Shown here: positions 51,919-60,809 of the stretch, piece by piece
Layout of the letters: each line of letters opens with the position of its first letter
How positions within the stretch are numbered: position 1 is the first letter of the stretch
Assembly (NCBI GenBank): GCA_963708515.1
Contig: CAVPSX010000012.1
Location: forward strand, 1-64,000
DNA: 64,000 nt
Source: JAPLJM01 sp963708515
GTDB taxonomy: Bacteria; Desulfobacterota; Syntrophia; Syntrophales; Fen-1087
Direction of reading: 5' to 3'
Notes under the pieces: generated by a model
The model's input: the letters and a program-made list of their open reading frames with translations, nothing else
Databases searched by the model: none
Told to the model about the DNA's origin: nothing
Position numbers and translations under genes: made by a program

Positions 51919-52713
51919 TTACAGGGATTTCTCGATAACTTTCTGGATGATATCGGCGTCAATTTCATGCGCTTTGATGCTGAAGCCGATCAGCAGCGCA
52001 ATATCGCAGACATTGTTGATCTTTCTGGGGATGCCTTCGGAATACTGATAGATGTCTTCGAGGGCCTGCGCATTAAACACATTCTTTATCAGGCCGGCCT
52101 TATTCAAACGAAAGGCAATATATTCGGTCGTTTCCTCAAAACCCAGGGGGTTCAAATGATAGCGGATGGCAATTCTTTGGTCCAGTTGTTGATAAGCCCT
52201 GATGATATCGCGCAGTTCGGGCTGCCCGATCAGAACGAAGGTCATGAGGAAGCGGTCGTTCAACTGAAAATTCAGCAGTAACCGGACTTCTTCGAAGGTG
52301 TCCGGCTTGATCAATTGTGCTTCGTCCACAAGCAGGAGGCTGATTTTCTGTTCTTCCATGTTTTTCAGCAGGTGGGTATTCAGGAGATTGATCAGATCAG
52401 ACTTCGAACGGGTTTCGGGATTCATGCCGAACTGGTGCAGGGCTTCCTTCAAAAAATCGATGGGGTCCAGCGAAGGGTTGGTGATCAGCGCGATGTCGAA
52501 ATCCGTATCGGGCAGCTGCCTGATAATGACGCGGCTTAACGTCGTCTTTCCGCAGCCGATCTCACCGGTCAGCAGCGCCGCGCCTTTGTTGCGCTTGATG
52601 ATATACAGCATCCGGACAAGCGCTTCTTCGTGTTCTTTGGCGTAAAACATGAATTCGGGATCAGGAACATTCTCGAATGGATATTTTTTCAGCCCCCAGT
52701 AGTCTAAATACAT
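51919..52713 (-). CDS. ExeA/GspA-like AAA ATPase
   Basis: A 264-residue P-loop ATPase. It begins MYLDYWGLKKYPFENVPDPE, the classic start of ExeA/TniB-like AAA proteins and of secretion ATPases in exopolysaccharide or PEP-CTERM loci. Walker A is LTGEIGCGKTTLSR (about 48), Walker B is SLLLVDEAQLI (about 125), and an Arg-rich sensor is DQRIAIRYHLNPL. No peptidoglycan-binding domain follows. The start at 52713 has AAAGGA upstream. It overlaps the 3' end of the phosphatase gene by 10 nt. The partner system is not evident in the window. Confidence 0.8.
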   Translation of the reverse strand: MYLDYWGLKKYPFENVPDPEFMFYAKEHEEALVRMLYIIKRNKGAALLTGEIGCGKTTLSRVIIRQLPDTDFDIALITNPSLDPIDFLKEALHQFGMNPETRSKSDLINLLNTHLLKNMEEQKISLLLVDEAQLIKPDTFEEVRLLLNFQLNDRFLMTFVLIGQPELRDIIRAYQQLDQRIAIRYHLNPLGFEETTEYIAFRLNKAGLIKNVFNAQALEDIYQYSEGIPRKINNVCDIALLIGFSIKAHEIDADIIQKVIEKSL

Positions 52714-53156
52714 TTCAACAATCCTTTGATGGCAAGATAGATTTCGGAGAAACACAGCCGGTAATGATAAATCGACATGCGATACGGATCCCCGATGTCG
52801 CCGTCGGCTTCCGCATAACCCCGTGAATAAGATTTCAGCAACTTGACCTTGCCTTCCGCCGGCGGGTACTGATCCAGAATCAATTGCCTTTGATTGCCTT
52901 CCATGACCAGAATCAGATCAGCCTGCATAACCATCTCTTCCGTCAGCAACCGTGACTGATGGCCGTCGCCGTCATAACCGCTTGCTTGCAACAATTTTAC
53001 GGCAATCGGATCGGCCAGCGCGCCCTTCATGTCGATCAGGGCCGCGGAGAAAACATGGACATCCCGTTTCCGATGCTTTTCCAGTTCGCCCCTGAAAATC
53101 CTTTCCGCCATGAAACTGCGATTGATATTCGCCGTGCAAACAAACAGAATCGTCAT
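52704..53156 (-). CDS. low-molecular-weight protein-tyrosine-phosphatase-like protein
   Basis: A 150-residue LMW-PTP/Wzb-like protein. The P-loop CTANINRS at residue 7 keeps C-x5-R-S but lacks the usual Gly-Asn-Ile-Cys order. The C-terminal general-acid region is IGDPYRMSIYHYR, with the catalytic Asp followed by Pro. LILVMEGNQRQ is the M-x-x-x-(H/Q) segment found in the family. AAGG lies upstream of the ATG. It is read divergently from the nucleotidyltransferase gene and overlaps the ATPase gene. Roles in exopolysaccharide tyrosine-kinase circuits are known for relatives. Confidence 0.8.
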   Translation of the reverse strand: MTILFVCTANINRSFMAERIFRGELEKHRKRDVHVFSAALIDMKGALADPIAVKLLQASGYDGDGHQSRLLTEEMVMQADLILVMEGNQRQLILDQYPPAEGKVKLLKSYSRGYAEADGDIGDPYRMSIYHYRLCFSEIYLAIKGLLKCI

Positions 53157-53256
53157 CTTTGACCTTGTTTTTCTGGAGCATATATCATAAAAAGTAACAA
53201 ATTCAACATTATTTTTCAGGTTGAAGCGAATATCTTTATTTTTTTGAAAAGGCAAT

Positions 53257-54591
53257 ATGCATATTTCTCCACTGCAAAATAACGACAGGCTCATGGGGAT
53301 GCTTCTGTTTGAACCGCAGAAGGCCAGGCGCTTTCTGTCCGATCTGAAAACCAGAACGGCGCCGCCCGGGCCTGTTCCCGACTGGTCCCGCCTTGTCGAA
53401 ATGGCGCACCGGGATGGGGTTGCCGCATTCTTTTCCATAACATCACCAGCCACCGCCTGGAAGATCTCATCCCGCAGGACTGCCGCATGGCATTATGCGA
53501 ACAGTACCATGCCAACCTGAAACGCAACCTGTCGATTATCGGCGCGTTGCGGGAAGTGCTGGCGACCTTTCAGGAGGCCGGTATGCCCTGCATCCTCCTG
53601 AAAGGCATTGCCCTCGCGGAGCGCGTTTATCCGAACATTGCCATGCGGGGGATGTCCGACGTCGATATCCTGGTGAGGAAGGCGGATCTCTTCAAAGTCG
53701 ATGATGTGCTGTCTTCGGTGGGATATGCCTCGCGAGACAGTTCCGCGACAAAAGCCATCCATAATCCCGTCGGTTATCTGGCCAGTCTGGATTACCGGAG
53801 AAATGACCCATCCCCGCTAAGCCTTCACGTCCACTGGCATATAGTCAACACGTCGGTTCCTGCGACCATGTTCGCCGGGCAGATCGATATTGAACCGTCT
53901 GTGGGAAAAGCTGCAATGACCGCGTGGCTGACAGCCAGGCCCTGATGCTGAGTCCGGAGCATCTGATCATCTATCTTTGCGAACATGCCCTGAGGGTCGG
54001 CCATTCCTTTGACCGCCTGATTCTCGTCTGCGACATCTTCTACGCCATCAAGGCCTTTGAAAAGGTCATCGACTGGGTTTTTATCGTTGAAGAAAGCCGG
54101 CGGTTCAACCTCTCCCGTTTCGTTTACCATGGTCTGTCCATCGTCAGACACCACACATCGCCGGGCATCCCCGACGCGTATATCGCAAAGCTAAGACCGC
54201 CCGACATCTCGCAGGGGGAAAAGTATTTTCTGAAGCTCCAATTCAACAACCGGCGTATCAGGGGAAGCAGTTACTTCGTTTATCTGGCTATGAACAGGGG
54301 CTTTTTTGCCAAAGTCGGATTAATTGCCCGGACCTTTTTCCCGCCGGCGCAGATCCTCCTGCAGCGACAGTATCGGAAAGACTCGGAATTTTCAAAATCC
54401 CTGTATCTGTTACGCATCAGGGAAATTTTTTCACACTATGGAAGTGTTGGCGCCGGGGCGCGGCAAGACACCTGAAAATTCCTGACCCCGGCAATTTGAT
54501 TGACATGCCGCTCCCTTTTGCTTACAGCTTGCCGCCGGAAATGCGGTTGATGATCGAGATGAAAGGCCATTTTCCAAAGGTCGCGAAATGA
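53257..54591 (+). pseudogene. NTP_transf_5-like nucleotidyltransferase, frameshifted
   Basis: Three frames read in succession give one protein of about 440 residues. Part one is MHISPLQNNDRLMGMLLFEP and on to MAHRDGVAAFF. Part two carries the nucleotidyltransferase core GMPCILLKGIALAERVYPN and MRGMSDVDILVRKADL (the DVD metal-binding Asp pair). Part three is SPEHLIIYLCEHALR to the C-terminus. A last shift near 54460 leads to a tail that ends at 54591, overlapping the next ATG. All steps fit one-base losses, the first in a T-run at about 53435. Relatives accompany HPr-kinase-like proteins in some peptide-tailoring clusters. Confidence 0.7.
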
Positions 54592-56156
54592 AAACCAGAA
54601 AAGAATCATTGGGTATGAATCGAGGGGACTGCGGGACGTCCTCGCAGACGGAAGAAGCCGTTTTCTTCCAGGAATGGCTGGCCGCAGGCCAGCCCCCGGA
54701 GCAACTTTCGATCAGCTCCGTGTGCAATGCCCGCTGCCTGTTCTGTTCGAACCGCATGAATCCTTTTCCGGTCAGGCAAAATGTGTTTCGGGAGATTGAA
54801 GACGTCAAACTGCAGCTTTCGCTCGGTTCCGCCAACTATGACGGCGGCATCTACATGAGCGATTCCCTGCCGGGGCGCATTTCGGAAGGGGAGGCCTTTC
54901 TCCATCCCCGGTTTTTCGACATTCTCACGCTTGTGCGCGAAAAATTCCTGACGAACCGTCTGCACTTCACGACCAACGCCTCGCTGCTCGATGAGCCTTT
55001 TGTGCGGAAACTTGCGCCGTTCAGGCCTTTTGAGATCAATATATCTTTGCATTCCACGCAGCCGCGACTGTGGTCGCGGATTTTCCAGAGACCGCAAAAG
55101 CGGGCGCATATTGCGCTGAAGTCCCTGTGCCTATTGAAAAAGCATCATATTGATTTTACGGGAACCATTGTCCCCTTGCCGCGCATATGCGGTTGGGACG
55201 ATCTCGAAAACACCTTTGCCTTTTTGGTCGGTGAGGGTGCCAAATCCATCATTCTGTGGTGGCCGGGATTTTCGGAAAAAACGCCTGCCGCGTTAAAAAA
55301 AGAAATTGAGTGCCCCTGGGATGAATTTGAGGATTTCGTGAAGCGCATGCAGGAAAAATATCCGAAATTTCCGATCGTTCCACAGCCGAACCTGCTGGAA
55401 CCCCGGAAATTGCCTATAAAACGGATCATGAATTTTACGCTTCAGGGAAATCTAAAGACATCCGGGGGCGCCTATCGTCGAGTGCTCTGGCTGGTTTCGG
55501 AAGCGGCTTATCCGGAAATATCCGGGCTCGTGGCGCAATTTGCGCATGATGTTCCCAATGAACATCATGTCTTCCCGGTAAAAAACCGATCCTATGGCGG
55601 AAACATCCAGGTCAGCGGGTTGCTGATGGTCTCCGACTTTCTGGCCGCCGGAAGGGAGGCGCTGCAGCGATGGCCCGCTGCCGATCTGGTGCTTGTTCCC
55701 AAAATGGCTTTTGACGCCTTCTTCCGCGATCTGCAGAAAATGCCGGCCTTCAAAATTCCGGAAATTCTGGGAAGGACCACGTGGCTGGTTTTTGAAAAAG
55801 GCTCTTTCCTTTCGCTCAAGGGTCGAGGGTTTGTCAAACCGGAAAACGACCCCCAAAAGACCTTTGAGAAAATGTTGAAGTTTATTGACGAATCGATCCG
55901 GGCGGACAAATTTGATGCCGTTTCCTCGCTGGTTGCCGCCTTTCCGATTCCCACATCGGAGGGGCTTCTGAAAAAAAGGGAATTCCGGGGCTTTTTGCAA
56001 CGGGCAAAAAAGCGCCTTTCTGCGGATGCCGGTTTTGAGAAGCGCGTATTTGAAAAGCTCGACGACAATCGCGTTGCTTTGCATGGAGGATTGGCCGACC
56101 GAAGACCCATCCAACGCTTTTTCCCGCTGGTTCTTTTTCAGAAAAATGGGGAATGA
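54588..56156 (+). CDS. radical SAM protein with C-terminal DUF512-like domain
   Basis: A 522-residue intact protein. The radical SAM motif is CNARCLFCSN (CX3CX2C, about residue 47), followed by EGEAFLHPRFFDIL in place of the usual GGEP, TTNASLLDEPF and INISLHSTQPRLW. The C-terminal third (about 330-380) has HHVFPVKNRSYGGNIQVSGL, recalling the DUF512 domain with its N-x-x-x-GG-x-I-x-V-x-GLL pattern. It lacks SPASM cysteines. The ATG overlaps the corrected stop of the nucleotidyltransferase. It immediately precedes the promoter of the precursor-like genes, so a link with them is plausible but unproven. Confidence 0.7.
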   Translation: MKTRKESLGMNRGDCGTSSQTEEAVFFQEWLAAGQPPEQLSISSVCNARCLFCSNRMNPFPVRQNVFREIEDVKLQLSLGSANYDGGIYMSDSLPGRISEGEAFLHPRFFDILTLVREKFLTNRLHFTTNASLLDEPFVRKLAPFRPFEINISLHSTQPRLWSRIFQRPQKRAHIALKSLCLLKKHHIDFTGTIVPLPRICGWDDLENTFAFLVGEGAKSIILWWPGFSEKTPAALKKEIECPWDEFEDFVKRMQEKYPKFPIVPQPNLLEPRKLPIKRIMNFTLQGNLKTSGGAYRRVLWLVSEAAYPEISGLVAQFAHDVPNEHHVFPVKNRSYGGNIQVSGLLMVSDFLAAGREALQRWPAADLVLVPKMAFDAFFRDLQKMPAFKIPEILGRTTWLVFEKGSFLSLKGRGFVKPENDPQKTFEKMLKFIDESIRADKFDAVSSLVAAFPIPTSEGLLKKREFRGFLQRAKKRLSADAGFEKRVFEKLDDNRVALHGGLADRRPIQRFFPLVLFQKNGE

Positions 56157-56213
56157 ATGGAAGCTGGAAATGATTTTCCTCGGGCAGGGCGGCGCTGATT
56201 TCACACAATTCGG

Positions 56214-56241
56214 TTGACACCGGCTCAAAATGATTTATGAT
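56214..56241 (+). promoter_or_regulatory. sigma70-type promoter of the precursor-peptide genes
   Basis: TTGACA (56214-56219), a 16-nt spacer and TATGAT (56236-56241) make one of the best promoters in the window. Transcription would start near 56248, about 50 nt before the first precursor-like gene. The leader contains a small GGCAT/ATGCC hairpin. Confidence 0.8.
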
Positions 56242-56299
56242 GAAAGGCAAAAGGCATTCTTATAAAAAGGATGCCGTGAACGCAATAGGGGGAGGGAAA

Positions 56300-56501
56300 A
56301 TGGAGAACAACCAGAAAAAATGGATCTCAGCCCCAGTTGATCGTCCTGGGCAGGGGGACGCCGGAGGAAAATGTCCTGGCCGGCTGCAAGACCAGCAAGC
56401 TTTCCGGCGCCGCAGCCACAAAAGTGAGCTGCAAGAAATTTAATGCCACGAAAACAAAATGCAACCAGGCTAAGTGCAGTGCCATTTCCAAAACGTCTTA
56501 G
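56300..56501 (+). CDS. candidate RiPP precursor peptide A (one extra base)
   Basis: A GGGGGAGGG ribosome site precedes ATG at 56300. As given, the frame breaks after residue 9. Removing one base in ATCTCAG (about 56324-56330) yields 66 residues ending at TAG 56499-56501. The leader part contains KKWI, PQLIVLGRGTPEENVLAGC and a Lys. The core has Cys at 29, 44, 54 and 59, many Ser/Thr/Lys, and a C-terminal Lys-Thr-Ser. It aligns end to end with peptide B. Short, tandem, Cys-rich and next to radical SAM/SPASM enzymes, it fits a modified-peptide precursor. The family is not named with certainty. Confidence 0.65.
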
Positions 56502-56552
56502 GTTTCCCGCTGAAATACCAATGACCGGCAGAGCGGCCCGCCGAGGAAGAAC

Positions 56553-56752
56553 ATGGAAGACAACCGGAAAAAATGGATACAGCCCCAGTTGATCGTCCTG
56601 GGCAGGGGGACGCCGGAGGAGAACGTCCTGGCCGGCTGCAAGACATCGAAGCTGACCGGCGCCTCAGCCACAAAAGTGAGCTGCAAGAAAATAATATTTG
56701 GCTTAATTGCAACATATGGACCAAGTGCAAAGTCATTTCCACAACGTCTTAG
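56553..56752 (+). CDS. candidate RiPP precursor peptide B (one base short)
   Basis: ATG at 56553 with GAGGAAG upstream. The first 46 codons parallel peptide A (KKWIQ, PQLIVLGRGTPEENVLAGC, then TSKLTGASATKVSCKK). As given, the frame then runs past the expected end to 56771. Adding one base within 56690-56705 yields 66 residues ending at TAG 56750-56752, with Cys at 29, 44, 53 and 59 and a C-terminal Thr-Thr-Ser. The near-identical DNA at the 3' ends (CATTTCCA, ACGTCTTAG) supports the correction. A radical SAM gene follows 15 nt later. Confidence 0.65.
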
Positions 56753-56767
56753 GGTGTTTTCTCCGAT

Positions 56768-57901
56768 TTGAATAAACAAGCGAACATCATCAGAAGCGAT
56801 AGACCCATCCCGCGCCTGCCCCTCGAAGGCACAATCGATCTGACCTACCGCTGCAACTGCAACTGCCGCCACTGCTGGCTGCGGCTGCCGGCAAACGACC
56901 CCGCCGGGAAAGGGGAGCTTTCCTTCGACGAAATCAGCAGGATTGTCGGACGAGGCCCGGGCGCTGGGGTGCCGCAGATGGCTCATTTCCGGCGGCGAAC
57001 CCATGCTGCGGTCCGGATTTCGCCGAGATTTTCGACCTGCTCACGCGCCGTTCGCTTCCCTATTCCCTGAACACCAACGGCACGCTGATCACGCCGGCCA
57101 TCGCGGGCCTGCTGAAAAGAAAAGGCGCGAAAATGGTCGCCCTCTACGGCGCAACCGCAGAAATCCACGACCACATTACCCGCACCCCCGGATCCTTTGC
57201 GGCGACCATGCAGGGATTTGCCTACCTCCGGGAGGCAAAGGCCGGCTTCATCGTCCAGCTCATCCCCATGCGCGCAAATTACCATGAATTCGATGCCATG
57301 ATAGCGGCTTGCCCGTTCCCTGAGCCCCGTGTACCGCATGGGCGCGCCGTGGCTGTTACCTTTCCGCCTGCCGGAGCGCCGCTCGCAACCGGGAAATCTC
57401 ACGGCAGAGGCTGGACCCGGCGGACGTGATCCGTCTTGACCCGCCCGACCCCATCGATGACGATGAAGGATGGCACTAACCGGCGAGACGATGAGCCGGG
57501 GTCTGGTGCAGGACTGGCACGGACGATAGACCGCCGCGTGCCTTCAGCCCGGCGAAGACAACCGTCTTTTCGCGGCCTGCATCGACGGATGCCGGGATTT
57601 TCACGTCGATCCCTACGGCGGCATGACCTTCTGCCCCTTCGTCAAGGACCCGGCGCTGCGCTATGATCTGCGCAAGGGAAGTTTCCGGGAGGCCTGGGAG
57701 GACTTCATCCCTTCGCTCGCCGATAAGGTGCAGGGCGACGGGAATATGAGGAAAACTGCGGCGCGCTGCGACAGGCGCGAGGATTGCCGCTGGTGCCCCG
57801 CCTACGGCTATCTCGAGCACGGGCGATACTCGGCGAAAGTCGCGTACCTCTGCGACCTTGCCGATGAAGCACGGTCTTACAGGGAAAACTGGCGGCAGCA
57901 T
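56768..57901 (+). pseudogene. radical SAM/SPASM peptide-modifying enzyme 1, multiply frameshifted
   Basis: Pieces in three frames form one enzyme: LEGTIDLTYRCNCNCRHCWL (CX3CX2C), LGCRRWLISGGEPMLR, DFAEIFDLLTRRSLPYSL, TNGTLITPAIAGLLK, GATAEIHDHITRTPGSF, and a SPASM region with CIDGCRDFHVDPYGGMTFCP and CDRREDCRWCPAYGYLEHG. At least four one-base shifts are needed (near 56950, 57015, 57320 and between 57400 and 57560). The start looks like TTG at 56768. In the last stretch no stop separates it from the kinase-like sequence, so the boundary given is approximate. It would alter the adjacent Cys-rich peptides. Confidence 0.65.
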
Positions 57902-58780
57902 CACCGCCGGTATTTCCGGATTGCGGACGTCACAGATCCGTGTGGATTCCGATATCCCGTTTACGGAAAAGACCTTTGACCCGAAATTCGAGAAATTCGA
58001 AACGGACGGCCCGTCGGAAGAAATGATATCGCTGCGCCATCATTTCTCGCTGCCCGAATTCAATCGGGACGATCTGGGCCAGGAGGTTTACCGCCGGGCG
58101 CCCTGGGCGATCTACCGCAAGGACCGGTCCTGGATATACCTGGGCATCGGGCCCGGGCAGCGCGACAAGGACTTTCACTGCGCGGCGGTCTTCAACGAGG
58201 ACCATACGCGGGGGCGGATCTACAACCCAAGCGAGGCCCTGTTTCGTCAGGGGAAGCTGCATGCGCTGACGATGTTTCCTTCCGATCAGATCCTGCTGGC
58301 GCGGGCGCTTGCCGGCCGCCAGGCCTGCTTCCTCCATGCCGCGGGGATGGACATCAACGGGAAGGGCCTCCTGCTCGTTGGGCACTCCGATGCCGGGAAG
58401 ACCACGGCGGCGAGGATGCTGCGGAAACATGGGGAGGTGCTCTGCGACGACCGCATCATCGTGCGCCGGCAGGCCGGACGGGTTGCGCATCCACGGGACC
58501 TGGAGCCATGGCGACCTGGCGGACGTTTCCGCCGGCTCCGCCCCGCTTTCCGCCATCCTCTTCCTGGAAAAAGCCCATGCTAACCGCCTCGTCCCGGTGA
58601 CAAAGGGCATTGAAACGGCACGACTTCTTGTCCAGCACATGGTGAAATCCCTGGTCACGGCCGACTGGTGGGAAAAGATCCTGGCCCTGATAGAAAATAT
58701 GGCGCAGGAAGTGCCGGCATACCGTCTTCGAGTTCGACAAGAGCGGCCGTATGGTTGACGCCATCATGAAAATCCTTTGA
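57902..58780 (+). pseudogene. HPr kinase-like protein (ScmC-like), frameshifted
   Basis: After joining three frames: YFRIADVT then IRVDSDIPFTEKTFDPKFE, LGQEVYRRAPWAIYRKDRSW, FPSDQILLARALAGRQACFL, the P-loop LLVGHSDAGKTTAARML (Walker A GHSDAGKT, about residue 155), LCDDRIIVRR (the DD pair of HprK-type kinases), IHGTWSHGDLADVS, TADWWEKILALIE and a final EFDKSGRMVDAIMKIL. Shifts lie near 57930, 58490 and 58725. HprK-related proteins in lasso-peptide clusters phosphorylate a C-terminal Ser. The organisation matches what I remember as ScmC of the SynChlorMet cassette. Confidence 0.65.
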
Positions 58781-58808
58781 ACTTTCCGCCCTGACTCGGA
58801 ATCCATGC

Positions 58809-59996
58809 ATGACGGAACGCACGTATATTTTTATAAATAATATGGGCCATGATCCCCTCTGGAAAGGGGAGGGGACTCCGGCGGCTCACCTCGACATCGA
58901 ACTGACGGAACGCTGCAACAACGCCTGCATCCACTGCTGCATCAACCGGCCCGTCGGGGACAGGCGGAGCCGCGCGCGCGAACTCGACACCAGGCGCCTG
59001 GAAGGACATCCTGCGCCAGGCCGCCGGGTTGGGGGTGATGACTGTTCGGTTCACCGGGGGGGAGCCGCTGCTGCGGGATGATTTTCCCGAACTCTACCTT
59101 TTTGCACGCCGCCTGGGGCTCAGGGTGATGCTTTTTAGCAACGCCCGGCTCATCACGCCGCAAATCGCCGCGCTGCTGGCGGATGTTCCCCCTCTCGCAG
59201 AGGTCGAGGTCTCCGTTTACGGCATGAGCAGGGAGTCCTATGAGGCCGTAACGGCCATTGACGGTTCTTACGCAGCGTTCTTAAGCGGCGTGCAATTGCT
59301 GCTCGACAGAAAAATACCTTTCGTGGTAAAAGGCGCCTTACTGCCGCCCAACAAGAAAGACATGGCGGCATTTGACGCCTGGGCGGCGACCCTCCCGCGT
59401 ATGGACGCTCCCCCTGCGTACGCCATGTTCTTTGACCTGCGGGGAAGGCGGGATTCTGCCGCCAAAAACAACAGAATCAGGCGCCTGCGCGTCTCTCCCG
59501 AAGAAGGCCTGGGCGTCCTGACGCGAGAATCCGGACCAATACCGGAAAGAAATGGCAGAATTCTTTGAGAAATTTTTAGCGCCGCCGGACGACCGGCTGT
59601 TTACCTGCAGCATCGGACCGGGCTGTGTGGACGCCTACGGTGTCTTCCAGCCCTGCCTGTCGCTGCGGCACCCCGATTTGACCTTTGATTTGAAAAAAGG
59701 CGCCCTGAAGGAAGCATTGGCGTCCGGACTGCCCCGTCTGAAAGAAATGAGGGCCGTGAATCCGCTTTATCTCGAACGCTGCGCCCGCTGCTTCCTGAGG
59801 GGGTTCTGTGAGCAATGCCCGGCCAAGTCATGGGCCGAACACGGCACGCTGGACAGGCCGGTGGAATACTTCTGCCGCGTGGCCCATGCGCAGGCCCGCT
59901 TCTCTGGGACTCGTCGGGAAAAAAGAACGGGCATGGGACGTTCGGGACAGTGCGGACAGGATAGAGAATCTCAAGAGGAGCGTGACGGCAACATGA
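58809..59996 (+). pseudogene. radical SAM/SPASM peptide-modifying enzyme 2, frameshifted
   Basis: Joined from three frames: LDIELTERCNNACIHCCINR (CX3CX2C, about residue 35), GVMTVRFTGGEPLLRDDFPE, FSNARLITPQIAALLADV, VSVYGMSRESYEAVTAIDGS, then the SPASM part CSIGPGCVDAYGVFQPCLSL and CARCFLRGFCEQCPAKSWA, ending KRSVTAT. Shifts fall near 59010, 59545 and 59905. The final frame's TGA overlaps the ATG of the PqqD-like gene, the expected coupling, which argues that the corrected reading is right. Confidence 0.65.
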
Positions 59997-60301
59997 AGAA
60001 GATCCGGATGGATATGATTTTTTCCCACTCCAGCGATGTGGTATCAAGGGAAATTGACGGCGCCCTGATTATCGTTCCCCTCACATCCGGCATGGGCGAT
60101 ATGGAGGACGACCTCTTTTCCATGAATGAAACGGGCACGGAAATCTGGAAGATGCTGGACGGCACAAAAACTGTGCGGGAGGTCGTCACAGCTCTGGCCG
60201 GGCAATACCGGGCCGACCCGGGTAAAATCGAACGGGACGTTACCGGCATCGTCACGGAACTGCTCAAAAGGAGAATGCTTGTCGAAGCGACCGCCGCGTG
60301 A
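59993..60301 (+). CDS. PqqD-family peptide chaperone (RiPP recognition element)
   Basis: A 102-residue intact protein with the PqqD/winged-helix pattern: SSDVVSREIDGALIIVPL, then FSMNETGTEIWKMLDGTKTV, REVVTALAGQYRADPGKIER, and DVTGIVTELLKRRMLVEAT. LNxTGxxIWxxLDG is the usual signature. Such proteins bind the leader of a precursor and present it to radical SAM/SPASM enzymes. It lies between two such enzymes and overlaps its neighbours at both ends. By position it would correspond to ScmD. Confidence 0.85.
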   Translation: MKKIRMDMIFSHSSDVVSREIDGALIIVPLTSGMGDMEDDLFSMNETGTEIWKMLDGTKTVREVVTALAGQYRADPGKIERDVTGIVTELLKRRMLVEATAA

Positions 60302-60809
60302 ATATGCGCCTCCCGTGATGCGGAAAGCCGGCCTGCCCCTTTCCGGAAAAGCCCTCATTGAGCTCATGCAGGCCGTGCATGCGAAGGGACTGCCCTTCCG
60401 GTTCAGAGCCGGTGGACACAGCATGGCGCCCTTCATCCGGGACGGCGACGTGATCACAGTCTCTCCCCCTGCTTCCCGCGCGCCGGGCCTGGGGGACGTG
60501 GTGGCTTTTATCCATCCCGAAACACAACTGCTCTGCCTGCACCGGGTGCTTTCCGTTAACGGAAAGGGCTTTCTCATCCAGGGCGACAACATGCCGGAAA
60601 AACCGGACGGGATGATCCCGCGGGATGCCATTGTCGGGCGGGTCACGCGCGTTGAGCGCGCCGGCAGAAGGGTCAGGCTGGGCCTCGGTCCGGAGCGTCC
60701 TCTGGTTGCCCTTCTGAGCCGCTGCGGAGGGATGGCCGTGATCAGGCGATATGCCGCGCCGCTGTACACCCGTTTCAGCAGGAGCCATGGATCTTGCGAA
60801 AAGCCTTAG
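60279..60809 (+). CDS. SipW-like S24/S26 family peptidase
   Basis: A 176-residue protein with a signal-peptidase-like fold. The nucleophile Ser is in GGHSMAPFIRDGDVI (about residue 50). GLGDVVAFIHPE and CLHRVLSVNGKGFLIQGDN follow, where a His stands at the place taken by Lys in ordinary type I signal peptidases, as in SipW/Sec11-type enzymes. A C-terminal amphipathic region follows. The TTG at 60279 has AAAGGAG at good distance and is preferred; ATG at 60318 is the alternative. It may cleave leaders of the Cys-rich peptides. It has no clear membrane anchor at the N-terminus. Confidence 0.7.
   Translation: MSKRPPREYAPPVMRKAGLPLSGKALIELMQAVHAKGLPFRFRAGGHSMAPFIRDGDVITVSPPASRAPGLGDVVAFIHPETQLLCLHRVLSVNGKGFLIQGDNMPEKPDGMIPRDAIVGRVTRVERAGRRVRLGLGPERPLVALLSRCGGMAVIRRYAAPLYTRFSRSHGSCEKP

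Noticed and set aside
51717..51938. A 73-codon frame across the two tRNA genes
   Set aside because: It is translated tRNA and terminator sequence.
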